34,706 bases of DNA from Tannerella sp. oral taxon 808 (GTDB lineage Bacteria > Bacteroidota > Bacteroidia > Bacteroidales > Tannerellaceae), in NCBI GenBank assembly GCA_002890585.1, contig MIQB01000018.1, forward strand, positions 1 to 34,706. Reading direction: 5' to 3'. Positions 30,695 through 34,706 of this stretch are shown one piece after another (position 1 is the stretch's first letter; each line of letters begins with the position of its first letter). A model generated the notes under the pieces. That model was not told the DNA's origin. It did no database searches and worked only from the letters and a program-made list of their open reading frames with translations. A program made the translations under genes and the position numbers.

Positions 30695-31999
30695 TCACAC
30701 CTTAATTCCTCGCTTCTTGAGGTTACGGATGGCTGTCTCGTCGCCACGTTCGGCGGCACGGCGATACCACTTCACCGCCTCGGCCTCGTTGCGGCGTACA
30801 CCGCGCCCGGAGGCGTAGATCACGCCGATGTTGTTCATCGCCGGGAGCACACCGCGGTCAGCAGCGCGGCGATACCACTTAATTGCCTCGTCCGTGTCTT
30901 GCGGCACACCGCGCCCGGAGAGGTAGTGGTTCGCCAAGTTGTATTGTGCCATCGGATGATTCTGCGCGGCGGCACGACGATACCAACGGACGGCCTCGGC
31001 ATCGTTCTGTGTCAGCTCGCGCCCCGTATCATAGAAGTAGCCCAACTTGTTTTGCGCCTTGGCTTGTCCTTCCTCCGCCGCCTGACGCAACAGGCGGATG
31101 TGCTCCGGATCCTCCGGCTCGTTGAGTGACGCAATGATCTCGTCGAGCCGATGATCCTCAGGGATGGCGGGAGGCGGAGGAGGTGGAGGTGGAGGGACGG
31201 GGCGTATGTCGGTGCCGTCTTTCGAGAAGATGCGCAGCGCGGCCGTCCAACGCTCGCCGGAGATAAACCGCCCGGCAGAGAAGTTCTCAGCCGTCACTGC
31301 TCCTTCCGGCACATCCATCAGCTCGACGAAGAGATCGGAGGGCGGTGTGCCATGCAGGGGGCGTTCGCAAAAGGGCGTAGCGCAGACGAAGCAATTATGC
31401 CCCCGAAGCCCGGGGCGAATCGTGTTGGCTAAGTGCTCGACCGATGCGAAGTTCAGGTCGGACACGTGCGAGAAGATGTGCAACGTATGCAGTTCGGGGG
31501 CGGTGGCGATGTCGTCCGGTTGCAGTTCGTCCATGTATTTGCAGACGGTGCGCAGCTCGGCGCCGGGGAAGAAGGCACGGGCGTGCAGGGCAGCGCGTTG
31601 TAGGCAGCGTGCGGCGGGGTCGATCAGCGTGATGCGTCGCACGGATGTGAAGGGCAGCTGACGCTCACGCAGCAGGTCGTGGTAAGCCATCACGCCGAGA
31701 CCTACGCCACAGCCGTAGTCGATCAGCTCGACATCGTGCTCCATAAAGTCGTCCGGCAGATGCGTGAAGGCTCGACGGAGGCGCGCCTCGCGCACGGCGC
31801 CAAAGGCATAGGTGTAGGCGCAGAGGCGTGGTTCGGTGGTCAGTTGGTTGCCGTCTTGTTTCAGTTCGGCAAAGAGTTTATCCCGACTGGCTTCGGGCAG
31901 GTTAGAGATAAAGCGGTCAGAGAGTGCTCGCACCGACGCGCACGTGGGTTGCGGCATGGACTCGACCAGGAACGAATAATTCGTATCGCTTTCTATCAT
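30695..31999 (-). CDS. Methyltransferase-like domain fused to Sel1 repeats
   Basis: This 434-residue, two-part protein has a Rossmann-type methyltransferase fold in residues 1-~265: VELIDYGCGVGLGVMAYH is a SAM motif I, followed by ITLIDPAARCLQRA and FVCATPF. A nine-proline run (about 269-277) links to four Sel1-like repeats (about 300-430) such as AQNKLGYFYDTGRELTQNDAEAVRWYRRAA. Sel1 repeats mediate protein contacts. The N-terminal substrate is unknown, and a non-catalytic role is possible. The proline run would need EF-P for efficient translation. It sits between lepA and trmB in the cluster; a hairpin repeat (32013-32041) lies just before its start. Confidence 0.82.
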   Translation of the reverse strand: MIESDTNYSFLVESMPQPTCASVRALSDRFISNLPEASRDKLFAELKQDGNQLTTEPRLCAYTYAFGAVREARLRRAFTHLPDDFMEHDVELIDYGCGVGLGVMAYHDLLRERQLPFTSVRRITLIDPAARCLQRAALHARAFFPGAELRTVCKYMDELQPDDIATAPELHTLHIFSHVSDLNFASVEHLANTIRPGLRGHNCFVCATPFCERPLHGTPPSDLFVELMDVPEGAVTAENFSAGRFISGERWTAALRIFSKDGTDIRPVPPPPPPPPPAIPEDHRLDEIIASLNEPEDPEHIRLLRQAAEEGQAKAQNKLGYFYDTGRELTQNDAEAVRWYRRAAAQNHPMAQYNLANHYLSGRGVPQDTDEAIKWYRRAADRGVLPAMNNIGVIYASGRGVRRNEAEAVKWYRRAAERGDETAIRNLKKRGIKV

Positions 32000-32012
32000 G
32001 TGTGTATGAAAT

Positions 32013-32041
32013 GTAAAGGCGGACCTATATGCCCGCCCGGG
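32013..32041. repeat. GTAGGGGCGG-variant hairpin upstream of the Sel1 gene
   Basis: GTAAAGGCGGACC...TATGCCCGCCCGGG closely resembles 7158-7186. Both copies lie 9-13 bp upstream of the ATG of a minus-strand gene, so the hairpin could fall in the 5' leader. Confidence 0.55.
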
Positions 32042-32061
32042 TTGTTTTATGCGACTTGAGG

Positions 32062-33849
32062 TTAATCCAACTTCAGCACTGCGAGGAAGGCTTTCTGCGG
32101 CACTTCTACGGTGCCGATCTGCTTCATGCGCTTCTTGCCTTCCTTCTGCTTCTCAAGGAGCTTGCGCTTGCGGGAGACGTCGCCGCCGTAGCACTTCGCC
32201 GTCACGTCTTTGCGCACGGCCTTGATCGTTTCGCGGGCGATGATCTTGGCGCCGATGGCGGCTTGGATGGCGATGTCGAACTGCTGGCGGGGGATGAGCT
32301 CTTTCAGCTTTTCGCACATGCGACGGCCGAAGGAGACGCTGTTGTCGAAGTGCGTCAGGGTGGAGAGGGCGTCGACGGGCTCGCCGTTGAGCAGGATGTC
32401 GAGCTTGACGAGCTTGCCCGGGCGGTAGTCTTGCAGATGATAATCGAACGAGGCGTAACCCTTGGAGATGCTCTTCAGCTTGTCGTAAAAGTCGATCACG
32501 ATCTCGCCCAAGGGCAGGTCGTAGAAGAGCTCGATGCGGTTGCCCGTGATGTAATCTTGCTTGATGAGGATGCCGCGCTTGCCGAGGCAGAGCGTCATGA
32601 TGGGGCCGATGTAGGTGGTCTGGGTGATGATGGAGGCGCGGATGAAGGGCTCGTCGATGTGCTCGATGAGCGTGGGGTCGGGCAGGCCGCTGGGGTTGTG
32701 CACTTCGGTGCAGTTGCCCTTGCGGTCGTAGACTTTATAAGACACGTTGGGCACGGTCGTGATCACGTCCATGTTGAACTCACGCTCGAGGCGCTCTTGC
32801 ACGATCTCCATGTGTAGCAGTCCGAGGAATCCGCAACGGAAGCCGAAGCCAAGGGCCACGGAGCTTTCGGGCTGGAAGGTGAGCGAGGCGTCGTTGAGTT
32901 GCAGTTTCTCGAGCGAGGTACGGAGGTTCTCGAAGTCTTCCGAGGCGATGGGATAGACGCCGGCGAAGACCATCGGCTTGACCTCCTGAAAGCCATCGAT
33001 GCGCTCCTTGGCCGGCCGCGCCACATGCGTGATGGTGTCGCCCACGCGCACCTCCTTCGAGGTCTTAATGCCGGAGATGATGTAGCCCACATCGCCGGTG
33101 CGCACCTCTTCGCGCGGGCTCATCTGGAGCTTGAGCGCGCCGACCTCATCGGCATCGTATTCGCGTCCGGTGGCCATGAACTTCACCATGTCGCCGCGGT
33201 GGATGACGCCGTTGACCACCTTGAAGTAGGCGATGATGCCACGGAAGGGGTTGAAGACGGAGTCGAAAATGAGGCATTGCAGCGGCGCCTCGGGGTCGCC
33301 CTGTGGGGCGGGGATGCGGTCGACGACGGCGTCGAGTATCTCCACGACGCCCTCGCCCGTCTTGCCGCTGGCTCGCAGGATCGACTCGCGCGGGCAGCCG
33401 ATCAGCTCGATGATCTGGTCCTCGATCTCCTCCGGCTTGGCGCTGGGCAGGTCCACCTTGTTGATCACGGGGATGATCTCGAGGTCGTTATCGATAGCCA
33501 TGTAGAGGTTGGAGATGGTCTGCGCCTGAATGCCTTGCGCGGCGTCGACGAGGAGCAGCGCGCCCTCGCAGGCGGCGATAGAGCGCGACACCTCGTAGGA
33601 GAAGTCTACATGCCCCGGCGTGTCGATCAGGTTCAGCACCCACTGCTCGCCGCGGTAGGCGTATTCCATTTGTATGGCGTGGCTCTTGATCGTGATGCCG
33701 CGCTCGCGCTCCAGATCCATGTTATCGAGCACCTGCGACTGCATATCCTTCGGCGCCACGGTCTTGGTGTACTCCAGCAGCCGGTCGGCCAGTGTGCTCT
33801 TGCCGTGGTCGATATGAGCAATGATGCAGAAGTTGCGTATGTGATTCAT
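32062..33849 (-). CDS. lepA: Elongation factor 4 (LepA)
   Basis: This 595-residue translational GTPase binds ribosomes and back-translocates or remodels stalled ones under stress. The start at 33849 gives the canonical MNHIRNFCIIAHIDHGKSTL; the longer open frame runs over the promoter. G1 is AHIDHGKST, switch II DTPGHVDFSYEV and G4 NKVDLPSAK. The LepA-specific C-terminal domain ends with KQIGTVEVPQKAFLAVL. The promoter TACTTTTG lies 32 bp upstream. It leads a five-gene same-strand cluster; the 62-bp gap to the Sel1 gene carries a hairpin repeat. Confidence 0.98.
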   Translation of the reverse strand: MNHIRNFCIIAHIDHGKSTLADRLLEYTKTVAPKDMQSQVLDNMDLERERGITIKSHAIQMEYAYRGEQWVLNLIDTPGHVDFSYEVSRSIAACEGALLLVDAAQGIQAQTISNLYMAIDNDLEIIPVINKVDLPSAKPEEIEDQIIELIGCPRESILRASGKTGEGVVEILDAVVDRIPAPQGDPEAPLQCLIFDSVFNPFRGIIAYFKVVNGVIHRGDMVKFMATGREYDADEVGALKLQMSPREEVRTGDVGYIISGIKTSKEVRVGDTITHVARPAKERIDGFQEVKPMVFAGVYPIASEDFENLRTSLEKLQLNDASLTFQPESSVALGFGFRCGFLGLLHMEIVQERLEREFNMDVITTVPNVSYKVYDRKGNCTEVHNPSGLPDPTLIEHIDEPFIRASIITQTTYIGPIMTLCLGKRGILIKQDYITGNRIELFYDLPLGEIVIDFYDKLKSISKGYASFDYHLQDYRPGKLVKLDILLNGEPVDALSTLTHFDNSVSFGRRMCEKLKELIPRQQFDIAIQAAIGAKIIARETIKAVRKDVTAKCYGGDVSRKRKLLEKQKEGKKRMKQIGTVEVPQKAFLAVLKLD

Positions 33850-33880
33850 TGAATAAGATATACCTGTTTCGTTCGGCGGG

Positions 33881-33888
33881 CAAAAGTA
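33881..33888 (-). promoter_or_regulatory. lepA -7 box
   Basis: The minus-strand sequence is TACTTTTG, an exact TAnnTTTG match, 32 bp upstream of the lepA start. The inverted repeat at 33915 begins 26 bp further upstream, about where a -33 element would lie. Confidence 0.7.
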
Positions 33889-33977
33889 AAATACGATCGG
33901 TATAAGCATTCGCCAAGCCGGCGCCGCAGGCCTTGTCCGCACCCCGGGGGGGGTGGGATATCATCCACCGCAGGTAC

Positions 33978-34186
33978 GCCCTGAAAGGGCAAATCAACCC
34001 AGCCCAGGGCAACGCCCTGGGGTTGCGGATGCCAAAAGAAAATCCCCCGCGCTCTGCAAACCTTCCCCCACCCTGCTGGAGCAGGGTGGGGGAAGGTTTG
34101 CAGAGCGCGGGACGGCGGATGCGGCCATTCGACCCAGGGTGCCGCTCCGCTCTACCCTGGGCTGGGTTAATCTGCCCCTCCGGGGC
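33978..34186. repeat. Compound palindromic element with a 66-bp near-perfect palindrome
   Basis: The centre is a perfect 32-bp inverted repeat (34046-34077 and 34080-34111) around a 2-nt loop, CCCGCGCTCTGC to GCAGAGCGCGGG. Outside it, AACCCAGCCCAGGG (33996-34009) pairs exactly with CCCTGGGCTGGGTT (34155-34168). Small hairpins GCCCTGAAAGGGC (33978-33990) and GCCCCTCCGGGGC (34174-34186) mark the ends. Translations of such DNA are often predicted as spurious small proteins (INPAQGNALG type). Confidence 0.85.
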
Positions 34187-34224
34187 GCCCCGGGCTATCG
34201 TTTACCGGGCCTACAGGCCGGATC

Positions 34225-34256
34225 AGACCACCGAGCACGTTGCTGTTCGGTGGTCT
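34225..34256. terminator. Perfect 10-bp stem-loop
   Basis: AGACCACCGA (34225-34234) pairs with TCGGTGGTCT (34247-34256), followed by TGTTGT. It is terminator-like, but no gene clearly ends here. Confidence 0.4.
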
Positions 34257-34321
34257 TGTTGTATACGCGCTAATGCACCCATTAGCCCATGTGGGTGCCA
34301 GCCATATGGATTAGCTGGTTC

Positions 34322-34555
34322 GACCCATATAGCTTAGATGGTTCGGCCCATATAGCTTAGATGGTTCGGCCCATATAGCTTAGATGGTTCGACCCATATA
34401 GCTTAGATGGTTCGACCCATATAGCTTAGATGGGTCGACCCATGTAGCTTAGATGGGTCGAGCCATGTAGCTTAGATGGGTCAACCCATGTAGCTTAGAT
34501 GGGTCAACCCATATAGCTTAGATGGGTCGAACCATGTAGCTCATATGGGTGTCAG
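34322..34555. repeat. 23-bp tandem array of hairpin units
   Basis: AGCTT (AGCTC in the last unit) anchors begin at 34331, 34354, 34377, 34400, 34423, 34446, 34469, 34492, 34515 and 34538, a perfect 23-bp period over ten units. Each unit has arms GACCCAT and ATGGGTC around TAGCTTAG-like DNA, so every unit can form a hairpin or bind a dimer. Units on the left carry GGTTC and those on the right GGGTC. The flanks (34280-34321, 34556-34580) hold decayed versions. Confidence 0.95.
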
Positions 34556-34706
34556 CCACATGGGTTAGTGGGTGTGTATGGCAGCTTGCTACGCACCGTC
34601 TTCACTGCAGTTGAAAGGGATGCCGCGTTCGTCAATGTGCCCCCCCCCCCTCAGGCCTTGTCCATCTCCCCCCCCGGGGTGCGGACAAGGCCTGCGGCGC
34701 CGGCTT

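Larger units (their letters stand above)
33915..34706. repeat. Block bounded by a 39-bp exact inverted repeat
   Basis: 33915-33953 (AAGCCGGCGCCGCAGG... ending in eight G) is the exact reverse complement of 34668-34706, which runs to the window edge and may extend beyond. A third, partial AGGCCTTGTCC lies at 34653-34663 and can pair with the right copy as a local hairpin. The block between holds the compound palindrome and the 23-bp array but no convincing gene. Terminal inverted repeats suggest a non-autonomous mobile element or a dispersed repeat pair. Confidence 0.8.

Noticed and set aside
33933..34337. 134-residue open frame (INPAQGNALG type)
   Set aside because: It is a translation of the compound palindrome; such products are common spurious predictions.
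1..34706. tRNA, rRNA, tmRNA or RNase P genes
   Set aside because: No cloverleaf, CCA-proximal or TpsiC-loop pattern was noticed by eye; a covariance search was not possible.

Overview
The window reads as a piece of a Bacteroidota (Bacteroidales) chromosome with mid-to-high-50s GC by eye. The evidence is: several promoters with the Bacteroidota -7 box TAnnTTTG; almost no Shine-Dalgarno sequences; Bacteroidales-type gene content (a DPP5-like S9 peptidase, a DUF4349 lipoprotein, SpoIID next to a sodium/solute symporter, a B12-dependent ribonucleotide reductase, and a CBM20-GH77 amylomaltase). A Tannerella or Porphyromonas relative is plausible from the DPP5 resemblance and the symporter/SpoIID pair, but this is inference. 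No tRNA, rRNA, transposase, integrase or CRISPR array was seen.

Layout. 1-419 is the 3' end of a GTPase related to cyclic 2,3-diphosphoglycerate synthetase. 665-3462 (minus) is a translationally coupled SpoIID/LytB protein and SSS permease, possibly for peptidoglycan sugar salvage. 4090-9431 (minus) holds oligopeptidase B, a DUF4349 lipoprotein and a DPP5-like dipeptidyl peptidase, all with envelope signals. Around 9330-10882 the divergent dpp5/TPR promoter region is duplicated as two 760-bp copies joined by a 38-nt inverted segment, leaving truncated copies of both genes. 10396-12543 is the intact TPR protein. 13312-17791 (plus) carries ahpC, dsbD, mazG and an RDD membrane protein. 17854-18383 is an RHH antitoxin/YafQ toxin pair. 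18487-20870 (minus) has a GH5 lipoprotein and a hypothetical protein. 21300-26570 (plus) is nrdJ-malQ. 26602-27030 (minus) is a bactofilin. 27561-33849 (minus) is a tight cluster: lepA, methyltransferase-like/Sel1 protein, trmB, mrp and a THUMP-like methyltransferase.

The most unusual content is between genes. There are five mutually unrelated tandem arrays with very regular spacing: 41 bp (3681-3990), 42 bp (12786-13092), 22 bp (19763-20146), 40-42 bp (27144-27511) and 23 bp (34322-34555). Several have a short palindromic core in each unit. Two dispersed hairpin families (an AGCTAAAAACG element and a GTAGGGGCG element) recur at gene ends and starts, and in places supply stop codons and C-terminal residues. 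The right edge (33915-34706) is bounded by an exact 39-bp inverted repeat and contains a 66-bp near-perfect palindrome plus the 23-bp array.

Functionally the genes are mostly housekeeping (DNA precursor supply, tRNA modification, translation fidelity, redox, Fe-S handling) with an envelope/peptide and glycan use component typical of an asaccharolytic or peptide-using Bacteroidales.
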